Below are positions 42,138 to 51,223 of a stretch of DNA of 64,000 nucleotides, one piece after another. Every line of letters starts with the position of its first letter. The stretch's first letter is position 1. Both the position numbers and the translations under genes were made by a program. The notes below the pieces were generated by a model. It had not been told where the DNA came from, did no database searches, and was given only the letters and a program-made list of their open reading frames with translations. The DNA is from Candidatus Gordonibacter avicola (lineage in GTDB: Bacteria > Actinomycetota > Coriobacteriia > Coriobacteriales > Eggerthellaceae): positions 1-64,000 of the forward strand of contig DXGM01000043.1 in the NCBI GenBank assembly GCA_019113915.1, given 5' to 3'.

Positions 42138-42806
42138 GTGCATGAACTCAATAGTGAGAAAGCTCCCGTCCTGCGGGCAGAGGGGTTGGCGTGTTCGTAT
42201 GGGGCGGTGGAGGTGTTTGCGGGGGTTTCCTTTGCGCTGGCGGCGGGAGAGATTGCGTTTCTGACCGGGCCGAATGGGGCGGGGAAGTCGACGCTGTTGC
42301 GTTGCTTGGCTGGCTGGGACGTGCCGCGCGAAGGGCAGGTGGAACTGTGCGGGCGACGCTTCAACGGGGCCGACCGTGCGCTGCGTTCGCTTGTGGCGTT
42401 CGTTCCCGACGTGCCGGCATTCTACGACGACCTCACGGCGGGCGAACACCTGCGCTTCGTGCAGCGCGCGAACCACTTGGCGCCGGAGGACGATCCGGCC
42501 GAAGAGCTGCTTGAGCGCTTTGGGCTGGCGCGGCAGCGCGGGCTGTTGCCTTCGTCGTACTCGCGCGGCATGCGGCAGAAGCTTGCGCTGGTGTTGGCGT
42601 TCGCGCGGCAGCCTCGGGTGATGCTGCTGGATGAGCCGTACGGGCCGCTTGATCCTGAGGCATCGCTGGTGCTGAGCGCGCTTCTGGACGAGGCACGCGC
42701 CGCGGGAACTGCTGTGCTGATAAGTTGCCACCATGAGGTTCCCGACCTTGCGCCGGATGTGCTTATGCGCTTGGAAGAGGGCCGGCTGGCGGTGGAGCGA
42801 CCATGA
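42138..42806 (+). CDS. ABC transporter ATP-binding protein (222 aa)
   Basis: It has Walker A GPNGAGKST, signature YSRGMRQKL, Walker B VMLLDEPYGPLDP and H-loop SCHHE. GTG 42138 starts MHELNSEKAP. The ribosome site is modest (GAGAGGGGCG). The stop overlaps the permease start (ATGA). The pair forms a separate exporter unit after the TCS operon. The very large permease and small ATPase suggest an efflux or peptide-related transporter; substrate unknown. Confidence 0.9.
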   Translation: MHELNSEKAPVLRAEGLACSYGAVEVFAGVSFALAAGEIAFLTGPNGAGKSTLLRCLAGWDVPREGQVELCGRRFNGADRALRSLVAFVPDVPAFYDDLTAGEHLRFVQRANHLAPEDDPAEELLERFGLARQRGLLPSSYSRGMRQKLALVLAFARQPRVMLLDEPYGPLDPEASLVLSALLDEARAAGTAVLISCHHEVPDLAPDVLMRLEEGRLAVERP

Positions 42807-44308
42807 TCTCGTTGGCTCTCAGTGCTTCCGACCTGCGGCTTTTGTTGTGGCTGCGCGCACGGCATGCGCGCTCGACCATCAATCGGGCGCTGCATTTGCT
42901 CGGCGTCGGCGTGGAGGCGGGTGGGCGCACTGAGCGCCTCTACCAGCTGTATGCGGTGGGACTCATGGCTGTGTGGGCGGTGATCATGTGGTCGTGGTTG
43001 CTTGATACGGTGGTGAAAGGGTTCGTGCTTGCCGGTGCCTCGGCCGCTGTGCTTGCGGTGCAGGTGGCGCTGGCCGCGTGCGCGCTGGCGCTGGTGTGGA
43101 TGGGCGTGAATGGGTTGCGCACGTCGCCGCTTAAGTTGACGCACGCTGACATCGCGCAGGTGGCTGCGAGTTCGGTGAGTGCGCGTGCGATGGTGCTGGT
43201 GGCTGTGGGTGCGCAGGTGCTTGGTGGGGCCGTGGTGGGCGCGGCGGTCGGGTTCTTGCTGGGAGCAGGTGCGGAAGCTGCCAGCGCTTTTGGCTCGGGC
43301 GCGGCGGTGGGGTTCGCGGCGCTGGGGGCGGTGGCGGTTGCGGCGGCAATCGGATCCGGGTGGCTTGTGGGTGTCGTGCGACTTGCGAGTTCGCAATGGC
43401 GGGCGTGGCAAGTTGTTGTAACGGTGGTGGCGTTGGTGGCTGTGGCAGGTGCCGGGGTTGTGCTGGCATTTGTTGCGGGCCCTTCCGCTTTCGCGTTAGC
43501 AGCCGCTGCTGTGGTTCTGCCAGCGTTTACCGCACTCTTGCTTGTCGCGCCGCGCATGAACATGACGGCGGTCATTAAAGAGAACGCGCTTTACGCTGAC
43601 TTACAGCCCTTCGGCGTGTTCTCCCCGCTCAGCGAGCAGGCGAAGGCTGACTACCGCCGCCGTCGCAAGCTGGCCACGCGTCCGCCACGCTTTGCGCTGC
43701 TGCCGGGGGAGGGGCGCCGTGCGCTTGCGGCGCGAGCGGTATTGTCGCACGCGCGGCAATACGACGGGCTGTTTGCCCTCGTCGTGCAGGGAGTGTGCGT
43801 TGTTCCGCTTGGCGCGACGGCCGTGCTTGGAGTTGGCGGGCCCGTTCTGTTTTTGTTCTGGTTGCAAGTGGTCGCTCTCATGCCGGCGGGCGTGCGCGAA
43901 CTGTCGCGCGTGTTTCGCGACGACGTGCGCAACCGCCTCATCCGTGAGCGCCTGCCATTCAGCACGCTTGAGCTGCTGGTGTTCGACTCGCTGCCGGCGT
44001 TTGTCCTGACGACAGTGCTTGCCTGCGCAGTGTGCGCCCTGGTTGCGCCGCCTGGCGTTCCTGCGGTAGGTGCCGCCGTGCTCGCCGTTGTGATAAACGG
44101 CTGCACCCTCTTCACCTGCGGCCTCGACGCCGTGCGCCTCACCCCTCGCGGCCCGCGCCCCTGCTACGAATACGGCGCCATCGCCATGGTTCTCACCGCC
44201 TTCCTACTCTCCCTCTTCGCCCCCTGGCCAATCGCCACCGCTGGCATTGCGCTCGTAGCTGTCACAAGCGCTTTTATCATCCACCACGGAGCCGAGTGTC
44301 CCCACTAG
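42803..44308 (+). CDS. Large ABC transporter permease (501 aa)
   Basis: About ten to twelve hydrophobic segments are seen, with a central soluble loop (~residues 255-310: MNMTAVIKENALYADLQPFG, then KADYRRRRKLATRP). Residues 25-50 are amphipathic before the first helix. It is translationally coupled to the ATPase gene by ATGA. The family is not recognised precisely. The stop codon is directly followed by the CRISPR leader at 44309, so no terminator separates them. Confidence 0.85.
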   Translation: MISLALSASDLRLLLWLRARHARSTINRALHLLGVGVEAGGRTERLYQLYAVGLMAVWAVIMWSWLLDTVVKGFVLAGASAAVLAVQVALAACALALVWMGVNGLRTSPLKLTHADIAQVAASSVSARAMVLVAVGAQVLGGAVVGAAVGFLLGAGAEAASAFGSGAAVGFAALGAVAVAAAIGSGWLVGVVRLASSQWRAWQVVVTVVALVAVAGAGVVLAFVAGPSAFALAAAAVVLPAFTALLLVAPRMNMTAVIKENALYADLQPFGVFSPLSEQAKADYRRRRKLATRPPRFALLPGEGRRALAARAVLSHARQYDGLFALVVQGVCVVPLGATAVLGVGGPVLFLFWLQVVALMPAGVRELSRVFRDDVRNRLIRERLPFSTLELLVFDSLPAFVLTTVLACAVCALVAPPGVPAVGAAVLAVVINGCTLFTCGLDAVRLTPRGPRPCYEYGAIAMVLTAFLLSLFAPWPIATAGIALVAVTSAFIIHHGAECPH

Positions 44309-44456
44309 TGCGAACCCAAGGCAAACACGCCACACGAACAAGGTTCGCACCGATTTTTTCGAGAAAGGAAAGCCCCAAAACCCAATCCCCACCCCATTGA
44401 CCACCCAATCCCAACAAGATAAGGTAAAAAAGCACCTACCACAACCAAATACTGCG
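44309..44456 (+). promoter_or_regulatory. Type I-C CRISPR leader
   Basis: An inverted repeat TGCGAACC/GGTTCGCA (44309-44316/44342-44349) at the distal end is followed by ATTTTTTCGAGAAAGG, CCCAATCCCAACAAGATAAG and GTAAAAAAGCACC just before the first repeat. This arrangement resembles leaders of type I-C arrays. The leader begins immediately after the permease stop codon. Confidence 0.65.
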
Positions 44457-44602
44457 GTCGTTCTCCTCGTGGAGAACGTGGATTGAATAGCAAAACGGGG
44501 GTGTGCTTTAGCAAGAAATTTGTTGTCACCTTCCGCACGGAAGGTGGGGATTGAAATACCGCGAACTGATCTGTGAGCGCGGCAACCGTCTGGTCACCTT
44601 CC
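44457..44602 (+). CRISPR. Orphan type I-C mini CRISPR array
   Basis: Repeat 1 spans 44457-44489 (GTCGTTCTCC...GTGGATTGAA) and repeat 2 spans 44525-44557 (GTCACCTTCC...GGGGATTGAAAT). A degenerate third repeat begins at 44593 (GTCACCTTCC). Both spacers are exactly 35 bp (44490-44524, 44558-44592). The repeats have type I-C form. Their stems differ but stay paired: GTTCTCC/GGAGAAC in repeat 1 and ACCTTCC/GGAAGGT in repeat 2, each around a 4-nt loop. No cas genes are in the window. The degenerate end is usual at the leader-distal side. Confidence 0.85.
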
Positions 44603-44615
44603 ATATGGTTGTAGG

Positions 44616-44969
44616 TTATGCCCCAAGTGTTGTTTTTGCTGCGCTTGGTAGTTCCTCGGCCGTACGCTCTTCCCAGCCGACGACACCACGAAGAGGTTTC
44701 GTTTCCAGTTCCAGGTAGGCGCCATCGCGGAGTTCGCGTTCTGTTTGGAAGGTGATTTCGGACTTTGCACCGCTCGCGTCCACTGCGTCCAGGTGGTACT
44801 CGAATTCCATGCCGCCATGTGGTTTGATGGCGCTCACCTGCTCGTTGTCGATGCGCACGTATGCGTGTCCGCTTTCGCCATAAAACGCCCACATGCCCAC
44901 ACCGATAATCGCCGCCACTATAACCGCCGCAATTCCTAAACCTATCAGGGTCTTTGTTCCGCTTCGCAC
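44616..44969 (-). CDS. YxeA-family exported protein (117 aa)
   Basis: An N-terminal hydrophobic anchor or signal (residues ~7-28) precedes a small domain with the YxeA/DUF1093 pattern: YVRIDNEQV, FEYHLDAVDASG, ITFQTERELRDGAYLELETK, V-GWEERTAEELP. GTG 44969 follows GGGAGG at 5 nt. YxeA proteins are often near peptide-resistance ABC transporters (as with BceAB-like loci), which suits the neighbouring ABC genes. Function of the family is unknown. Its 3' end abuts the degenerate CRISPR repeat. Confidence 0.85.
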   Translation of the reverse strand: MRSGTKTLIGLGIAAVIVAAIIGVGMWAFYGESGHAYVRIDNEQVSAIKPHGGMEFEYHLDAVDASGAKSEITFQTERELRDGAYLELETKPLRGVVGWEERTAEELPSAAKTTLGA

Positions 44970-45143
44970 GATGCCTCCCGTCTTTGAACTTCCTTCATTT
45001 CGATGGCTCCTAGTTTAGAAGCGCATCCTGACGGGTTGTTTGGCGGGCCCTTGTGATTACCTTACGAGGCAAGAAGGCCCCGGCATCAAGAACGCCAGCG
45101 ACACTTTACGAAGCGTGGGGAAGCCCCGCAAAGCCCCCGGGCC

Positions 45144-46223
45144 TCACGCACCAACAAAGTGGCATATCAGGTTCACTATCTGGGGGAAGAAGGCCATGAC
45201 GAAGGCGGCGCGTACTACTTGCATGATCACGACGTCGGTGTTTTGTACGCCGAGGTCGTCCATGATGAGGGCCATGTCTGACGCGCCGGCGGGCGACGCG
45301 ATAAGCATGCCCTCTTTGCGACCGTAGCCGAAAAGGCGGCTCTCCAGGCGGCCCGTGGCGAAGCAGTTCAGCGTGTAGCCGGCCACCAAAATGAGCGCCG
45401 GCACGGCAAGATCAACCATGCCCGCGAGCCCTTCCGCCGTCAGCAGCGTGCCCAAATAACAGCCCGCGACCAGCTGACACGCCTTTTTCACCTGCTTGGG
45501 AATGTAGGCGAAATCGAAGCCCAGCTTCAGCACGAGTACCGCCAAAATGGAAGCGGTGAACGTGAGGCCGGGAACACCGGTCGCCTTGCCCAGCAGGCCG
45601 GCGAGCGTGGCCACCACAAGCGCGGCAAAAGTGGAAGCAATCGACTTCTGCTTCGACTTCACGCGCTGTGCGTCGGAAGCGAGCGCGCGGTTGCCCGGGT
45701 CGGGGTGCCCGTGTGCTGTGCGCAGGCGGTCGAACGCGGCAATCATCACGGGAAACACGCCAATGCCCAGCACCTGGCGAATCAGCTGCATAACCGTGAC
45801 CGCGGGCGCGTCGGCGCCCATGTCGGCCGCCACGATGGGCGTGTCGTTGATGCCGCCGGGCACGGCGCACATGAGAGAAGTCACCAGGTCAAGGGGCGAA
45901 GTGGCCCACAGAACAAACCCCAGCACGAGGTTTAGAATAAGAAACGACACCAGCATGACCACGATGGGTTTCACGAAGCTTCGCAGCCGCGCCACATCAC
46001 TGCGTTCAAGCGAGCAGCCGACGAACGCCCCGGCCACAATCTGCACGCCGGTGCGCGTTCCCGATGGCAACCACGCAAACCCCGTGGATACGTTGAGCAC
46101 CGCCACCGCCACAAAAGCCCCGATCATCAGCCCGGCCGGCACCTTCAGCCTCTTCAGCAGCAACCCGCCCGCCGCGCCCACCACAAGCGTAACCACCAAC
46201 GCCCCCACAACCGCATCCCCCAT
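45144..46223 (-). CDS. AbrB-family membrane protein (PF05145; 359 aa)
   Basis: About ten hydrophobic segments occur in two repeats, each with a glycine-rich turn. These include GLMIGAFVAVAVLN, CAVPGGINDTPIVAADMGAD and ASPAGASDMALIMDDLG. This is the family annotated as AbrB/ammonia-monooxygenase-related membrane proteins, whose transport role is uncertain. The start ATG 46223 faces the intact AAA ATPase gene across the palindrome cluster at 46254-46348, so both may share control. Confidence 0.85.
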   Translation of the reverse strand: MGDAVVGALVVTLVVGAAGGLLLKRLKVPAGLMIGAFVAVAVLNVSTGFAWLPSGTRTGVQIVAGAFVGCSLERSDVARLRSFVKPIVVMLVSFLILNLVLGFVLWATSPLDLVTSLMCAVPGGINDTPIVAADMGADAPAVTVMQLIRQVLGIGVFPVMIAAFDRLRTAHGHPDPGNRALASDAQRVKSKQKSIASTFAALVVATLAGLLGKATGVPGLTFTASILAVLVLKLGFDFAYIPKQVKKACQLVAGCYLGTLLTAEGLAGMVDLAVPALILVAGYTLNCFATGRLESRLFGYGRKEGMLIASPAGASDMALIMDDLGVQNTDVVIMQVVRAAFVMAFFPQIVNLICHFVGA

Positions 46224-46253
46224 GCCGCACGTCGCCCTTCGTTACTATTCTCG

Positions 46254-46348
46254 CATGAGTATACTCATCGACAGAGACATGAGCAAGCGTTACCCTCTTG
46301 CACTTGTACTGAGTAATTTTACTCAGTACAATGAGTAAAATTACTCAG
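46254..46348. promoter_or_regulatory. Cluster of three TGAGTA palindromes
   Basis: ATGAGTATACTCAT (46254-46267) is a perfect palindrome. TACTGAGTAA/TTACTCAGTA (46308-46317/46320-46329) is a 10-bp inverted repeat. TGAGTAA/TTACTCA (46333-46339/46342-46348) is a 7-bp inverted repeat. All share the half-site TGAGTA/TACTCA. The last two end 16 bp before the ATPase ATG, so they would overlap its promoter or ribosome site. Confidence 0.7.
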
Positions 46349-46364
46349 TAGGAAAGGAACACCC

Positions 46365-47537
46365 ATGTATGAGCGAGCCGTTGTTAAGGTGCTACGTGGT
46401 CGCATGGAGGAACCGCTTGGGCTGATGCAGGTACTTGTTGGGCCACGTCAAACGGGGAAAAGTACGGCGCTTAAGCAAGCGAGTGCCGACCTTTCCGTGC
46501 CGGTTCATTCGGTGAGCGCCGATTTCGCCGACCAGGCGTGGCTCCGCACTGAGTGGCAACAGGCTCGGAACTTAGTTTCCGCACGCGGCGAGGCCCTTCT
46601 CATTGTCGACGAAGTGCAAAAGATCGAAGGCTGGTCAGCTGTCGTCAAGGAGCTTTGGGATGAGGATCGCCGCGGCGACGTCAACCTCAAAGTGTTCCTC
46701 AGCGGCTCGTCCTCGCTTCTTCTTAGCAAGGGGCTTGATGAGTCGCTCATGGGCCGCTTCGAAATGCTGTATTGCCTACAATGGACGTACGCCGAGTGCC
46801 GGGAGGCGTTCGGTTATTCGCTCAACGAGTTTATCTATTTCGGTGGCTACCCGCGCTCAGCTTCCTTCGTTGCGGATGAGGATCGCTGGCGGCGATTTAT
46901 GCGCGAATCAATCATCGAACCAACTATCTCGCAGGATGTTCTTGCCCTCGCTCCCATCAAGAAGCCTGCGCTCATGCGCGCCCTGTTCACACTGGGTGTT
47001 CAGTACTCGGCGCAGGAACTTTCCTACACGAAAATGCTGGGTCAACTGCAGGATGCGGGCAACACCGTCACGCTGGCCGAATACCTCAACCTGCTTTCGT
47101 TGGCGGGCATGCTGTCGGGTTTGCAGAAATTCGACATGCGCAAAACGTCAAGCAGGAAAAGTTCGCCGCGCCTCATGGCGCACGACAGTTCGCTGCAAAG
47201 CGCCATGCTGGAATTGCCGCGGAAGTTCATAGAGATGGATCGGTCGCGCTGGGGCCATCTGGTGGAAACGGCTGTGGGAGCGTACCTGATCAATCGCGGC
47301 CGCGAAGAGGGGTTCGAGGTGTTCTGGTGGCGCGAAGGTGCCGCTGAGGTGGATTTTGTGCTGCGCAAAGGCGAACTGATTACCGCCATCGAGGTGAAGA
47401 GCGGTGCCGTGGGGAACCTGGAAGGCATGGAGAAATTCCTGGAGCTGTACCCGAAGGCGTATCGCATTGTCGTTGGTTCTCCCGAGGTTTCGCTCGAAGA
47501 CTTTTTGCTGGGGAAAGTCGACCTGTTTCTGCTGTGA
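46365..47537 (+). CDS. AAA_14/DUF4143-family ATPase (390 aa)
   Basis: P-loop GPRQTGKST, Walker B ALLIVDEVQKI, a sensor-like FLSGSSSLLL and an arginine-bearing MGRFEMLYC segment form the ATPase half. The C-terminal DUF4143 half has EVDFVLRKGELITAIEVKSG, a PD-(D/E)XK-like pattern. These proteins occur singly and often beside accessory DNA; their role is unknown, with defence or stress suggested. ATG 46365 follows GGAAAGGAAC. The upstream palindromes suggest tight regulation. The pseudogene at 9745-11036 is a divergent relative. Confidence 0.9.
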   Translation: MYERAVVKVLRGRMEEPLGLMQVLVGPRQTGKSTALKQASADLSVPVHSVSADFADQAWLRTEWQQARNLVSARGEALLIVDEVQKIEGWSAVVKELWDEDRRGDVNLKVFLSGSSSLLLSKGLDESLMGRFEMLYCLQWTYAECREAFGYSLNEFIYFGGYPRSASFVADEDRWRRFMRESIIEPTISQDVLALAPIKKPALMRALFTLGVQYSAQELSYTKMLGQLQDAGNTVTLAEYLNLLSLAGMLSGLQKFDMRKTSSRKSSPRLMAHDSSLQSAMLELPRKFIEMDRSRWGHLVETAVGAYLINRGREEGFEVFWWREGAAEVDFVLRKGELITAIEVKSGAVGNLEGMEKFLELYPKAYRIVVGSPEVSLEDFLLGKVDLFLL

Positions 47538-47617
47538 AGTGCAGAAGTGCAGGAGAAGCTATCGAGAAGAGTGGCGCGCGTGGAATCGCGGCAAAGGGAA
47601 GTGGAAGGAAAGTCAAG

Positions 47618-48295
47618 ATGAAGAAAGACCTCGTCAGAGACGAATTGGAGCACGGTGCGAAGGGTGAGCTTTCACCTCGGGAACAGATGGAGTCGGGGGA
47701 GTGGTTTGATGCGGCGGATGGGGGGCTTGAGCGGGATCGCATTCATGCGCGCGAGGTGATGCTGCGGTTCAACACCGATCCGGCGCTGTCGTCTGAAGAG
47801 CGTACGGAACTTTTGCATGGGTTGTTTGGCGCATTGGGTGAGGGTACGGAGGTGTCTCTTGGCGCACAGGTGGACTATGGCTTCGGCATCTTCGTCGGGC
47901 GCAATAGTTTCTTCAACTTCAACTGCACGTTTCTCGACGGCGCGCCCATCGTGTTTGGCGACGACGTGTGGGTGGGGCCGGGCTGCACGTTCGCCACGCC
48001 GCTGCATCCGCTGGTGGGCCGCGAGCGCGCGAAGCGCATCGACGCAGATGGCACGCCGCATTTGTGGGAGCGTAACCTGCCTATCACCGTGGGCAACGAC
48101 GTGTGGATTGGGGCGAACGTCACGGTGAACCCCGGCGTGACCATTGGGGACGGGGCTGTGGTGGGCTCGGGCAGCGTCGTCACGCGCGACGTGCCGCCGC
48201 GCACGCTCGCGTTCGGCAACCCCTGTCGGGTCTTCCGCGAAATTACCGACGCCGACAGCATCGCGGACGCACTCGCCGAGGCGGGCCTCGCGTAA
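47618..48295 (+). CDS. Maltose/galactoside-type O-acetyltransferase (225 aa)
   Basis: A left-handed beta-helix acetyltransferase (LbetaH, Maa/LacA/NodL type). An N-terminal helical Maa segment is followed by hexapeptide repeats, including FVGRNSFFNFNCTFLDGAPI and DDVWVGPGCTF with a likely catalytic His in PLHPL. The C-terminal coils are NDVWIGANVTVNPGVTIGDG and VVGSGSVVTRDVPP. It transfers acetyl from acetyl-CoA to sugars. ATG 47618 follows GGAAGG. The N-terminus is longer than in E. coli Maa (~183 aa). It is 80 bp after the ATPase gene and may share its transcript. Confidence 0.92.
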   Translation: MKKDLVRDELEHGAKGELSPREQMESGEWFDAADGGLERDRIHAREVMLRFNTDPALSSEERTELLHGLFGALGEGTEVSLGAQVDYGFGIFVGRNSFFNFNCTFLDGAPIVFGDDVWVGPGCTFATPLHPLVGRERAKRIDADGTPHLWERNLPITVGNDVWIGANVTVNPGVTIGDGAVVGSGSVVTRDVPPRTLAFGNPCRVFREITDADSIADALAEAGLA

Positions 48296-48484
48296 CGCGG
48301 GGCACCCGCGCGCTCGCAAGCCGCCGCTGCGCCCGCACCCGCGCCCCTGCGCTTCACAAATCTTCACCAAGGAAAACTTTTTCGTGCCATGCGGCGCGAT
48401 AAGCGTTACTATGGTCTCCGAAAAGTAAACGAAGGCTAACGCTCCCGCGCGAACGGGGGCAATGCGCGCGCAAGGAGACGATCA

Positions 48485-51067
48485 GTGGGCGCTTTGAACA
48501 ACCTGCCCATCGGCAGCACAGCCACAGTGGTGGCGGTCGGCGGCGAAGGGTCGCTGCGGCAACACTTCCTCGACATGGGCATTATTCCGCAGGTTGACGT
48601 GACCATGGTGAAGCACGCGCCCATGGGCGACCCCGTGGAGGTGAGCATCCATGGCTACGAACTCACGCTGCGCGTGGACGACGCCCGCAAGATTGAAGTG
48701 GCTGATGAGCGCCCCGCCGACACGTCCCGCACGGGCGCGCCCCGCGAGCGACGCCTCTTCCACGAGCAGAAACCCCTGCCGCACCCCGGCCTTGGCGAGG
48801 GCGGCAAGTTCCACGACAAGGACGACGAAAGCCCGCTGCCCGAAGGCGAACTCATCACGCTTGCGCTCGTGGGCAACCAAAACTGCGGCAAAACCACGCT
48901 CTTCAACCAGCTGACCGGCGCAAGCCAGCACGTGGGCAACTTCCCCGGCGTCACGGTTGATCGCAAGGATGGCACCATCCGCGGTCACGCGGAAGCGCAG
49001 GTCACCGACCTGCCGGGCATCTATTCGCTCTCGCCGTACTCCAACGAGGAAGTGGTCACGCGCCAATTCCTGCTAGACGAGCACCCCCGCGGCATCATCA
49101 ACATCGTGGACGCCACCAACGTCGAGCGCAACCTGTACCTCACCATGCAGCTGTTGGAACTGGGCGTTCCCATGGTGCTCGCCCTCAACATGATGGACGA
49201 GGTGGAGGGCAACGGCGGCACCATCCGCGTGAACGAGATGGAGAAGCTGCTGGGCATCCCCGTGGTGCCCATCACGGCATCGAAGAACGAAGGCACGGCT
49301 GAGCTGGTGGATCACGCGCTGCATGTGGCTCGCTTCCAGGAACCGCCCATCCGTCAGGACTTTTGCGCAGCCGACGCACACGGCGGCGCGGTGCACCGCT
49401 GCCTGCACGGCATCATGGCGCTAGTGAGCGACCACGCCGAGCGCGCCGGCATCCCCGTGCGTTTCGCGGCCAGCAAGCTGGCCGAAGGCGACCCGCTCGT
49501 GCTGGAAAAGCTCCAACTCGACGACAACGAGCGCCACATGCTTGAACACATCGTGCGTCAGATGGAGGTGGAACGCGGCCTCGACCGCGCCGCCGCCATC
49601 GCCGACATGCGGTTCGCCTTCATCGAGAACGTGTGCGACGCGTGCGTGGTGAAGCCGCGCGAAAGCCGCGAGCACGCACGCTCCATTCGCGTGGACAAGC
49701 TACTGACCGGTACGTTTACGGCCATCCCCGCATTCGTGGCCATCATGGCGCTGGTGTTTTGGCTCACGTTCAACGTGGTGGGCGCGTGGCTATCCGAGTT
49801 GCTGGATACCGGCATCGGTGCGCTCACGGATGTGGTGTCGGGCGCGCTGGCCTCGGCCCATGTGAACGAGGTGCTACAATCGCTCATTATCGACGGCATC
49901 TTCAATGGCGTTGGCAGCGTTATTGGCTTTCTGCCCACCATCGTCACGCTGTTCTTTTTCCTGTCCCTGTTGGAAGACTCGGGTTACATGGCGCGCGTGG
50001 CGTTTGTCATGGACAAACTGCTACGCAAAATAGGCCTGTCGGGCCGCTCCATCGTGCCCATGCTGGTGGGCTTCGGCTGTACGGTGCCGGCCGTCATGGC
50101 GTCGCGCACGCTGCCCTCGGAGCGCGACCGCAAAATGACCATCCTGCTCACGCCCTTCATGAGTTGCTCGGCGAAACTGCCCATCTACGCGTTTTTCACG
50201 GCGGCGTTCTTCCCCGCGCACGGGGCCGCCGTCATGGTAGGCCTGTATTTCGGTGGCATGCTGGTGGGCGTGTTGGTGGCGCTTCTTATGCGGAAAGGCC
50301 TGTTCACGGGCGAGGCAGTGCCGTTTGTAATGGAATTGCCGAACTACCGCATGCCCAGCCCTCGCAACGTCGGCCAGCTTCTGTGGGAGAAGGCGAAGGA
50401 CTTTCTGGAGCGCGCGTTCACTATCATTTTCCTGGCGACCATTGTCATTTGGTTCTTGCAGACATTCGACTTCGGGCTGAACGTGGTGGCCGATTCGGCC
50501 GACAGCATGCTTGCTGTGGTGGCGGGCTGGCTTGCGCCGGTATTCGCACCGCTCGGGTTCGGCGATTGGCGCATCTCCACGGCGCTTGTGACGGGCGTGA
50601 TGGCGAAGGAAAGTGTCGTGTCCACGCTGTCGGTGCTGTTCGGAAGCACGGAAGCGCTCACGGCCGCGCTCGCTCCGCTGGCGGCGCTGGGGCTTTTGGT
50701 ATTCTGCCTGCTGTACACGCCCTGCATTGCCGCCATCGCGTCGGTGAAGCGTGAACTGGGTGGACGCTGGGCGCTCGGGATGGCGTTTGGCCAGTTGGCG
50801 GTGGCATGGGTGGCCGCTCTTGCCGTGCGCGGCGCGGGCCTGGCTGTGGAAGCCGGCGGCTGGACCATGGCCGTGGCGGTTGTGGTAGTGGTGGCGATAG
50901 CGCTGGCCGTCTGGCGCGTACATCGTCGCGGCGGGGCAGTAGCAAGCTGCGGCGGCTCCTGCGCCGGCTGCGCGAGCGCCGGCAGCAGTGCCTGTGCGGC
51001 GTGCCCAAGCGCCCCCGCAATGCAGGTAAGCGAATCCCCCGAACCCGAATCATCCCGCCTGTCCTAA
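48485..51067 (+). CDS. feoB: FeoA-FeoB fusion ferrous iron transporter (860 aa)
   Basis: It imports Fe(II) across the membrane. Residues ~1-78 are a FeoA SH3-like domain (LPIGSTATVVAVGGEGSLRQ, LDMGIIP). A charged linker (~79-120) leads into the FeoB G-domain: G1 GNQNCGKTT (~130), FPGVTVDR, G3 DLPGIYSLSPYSNEE and G4 NMMDE. Then come Gate and core helices (LVGFGCTVPAVMASRTL; CSAKLPIYAFF) and a Cys-rich C-terminus (CGGSCAGCASAG, ACAAC). Fusions of FeoA to FeoB are known in some lineages. GTG 48485 follows AAGGAG. The gene is monocistronic; no DtxR/Fur box was recognised upstream. Confidence 0.96.
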   Translation: MGALNNLPIGSTATVVAVGGEGSLRQHFLDMGIIPQVDVTMVKHAPMGDPVEVSIHGYELTLRVDDARKIEVADERPADTSRTGAPRERRLFHEQKPLPHPGLGEGGKFHDKDDESPLPEGELITLALVGNQNCGKTTLFNQLTGASQHVGNFPGVTVDRKDGTIRGHAEAQVTDLPGIYSLSPYSNEEVVTRQFLLDEHPRGIINIVDATNVERNLYLTMQLLELGVPMVLALNMMDEVEGNGGTIRVNEMEKLLGIPVVPITASKNEGTAELVDHALHVARFQEPPIRQDFCAADAHGGAVHRCLHGIMALVSDHAERAGIPVRFAASKLAEGDPLVLEKLQLDDNERHMLEHIVRQMEVERGLDRAAAIADMRFAFIENVCDACVVKPRESREHARSIRVDKLLTGTFTAIPAFVAIMALVFWLTFNVVGAWLSELLDTGIGALTDVVSGALASAHVNEVLQSLIIDGIFNGVGSVIGFLPTIVTLFFFLSLLEDSGYMARVAFVMDKLLRKIGLSGRSIVPMLVGFGCTVPAVMASRTLPSERDRKMTILLTPFMSCSAKLPIYAFFTAAFFPAHGAAVMVGLYFGGMLVGVLVALLMRKGLFTGEAVPFVMELPNYRMPSPRNVGQLLWEKAKDFLERAFTIIFLATIVIWFLQTFDFGLNVVADSADSMLAVVAGWLAPVFAPLGFGDWRISTALVTGVMAKESVVSTLSVLFGSTEALTAALAPLAALGLLVFCLLYTPCIAAIASVKRELGGRWALGMAFGQLAVAWVAALAVRGAGLAVEAGGWTMAVAVVVVVAIALAVWRVHRRGGAVASCGGSCAGCASAGSSACAACPSAPAMQVSESPEPESSRLS

Positions 51068-51071
51068 AGAA

Positions 51072-51170
51072 AAAGTGTGACGCGCTTAGCGCTAGCTACT
51101 ACGCCAGAGAGTATCCAAGTCCCTCACTTTATGACGCGGGCTGACTGACTTGAAAGCAAGGTCTTACAAG
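51072..51170 (-). repeat. Interspersed repeat family 2, copy 3 (long form, reverse)
   Basis: It reads AAAGTGTGACGCGCTTAGCG, then CTACGCCAGAG, CTTTATGACGCGGGCTGAC and CTTGAAAGCAAGGTCTTAC. Its reverse complement aligns with 9557-9656 along its whole length. It begins 5 bp after the feoB stop, so its inverted sequence may act in mRNA 3'-end formation. The stretch 51068-51917 is gene-free and is largely built of repeats. Confidence 0.8.
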
Positions 51171-51223
51171 AGGCATAACCTCCGTAGTAGGCTGTAACAA
51201 AAGCCCCCTACCTGTCAGGTTGG

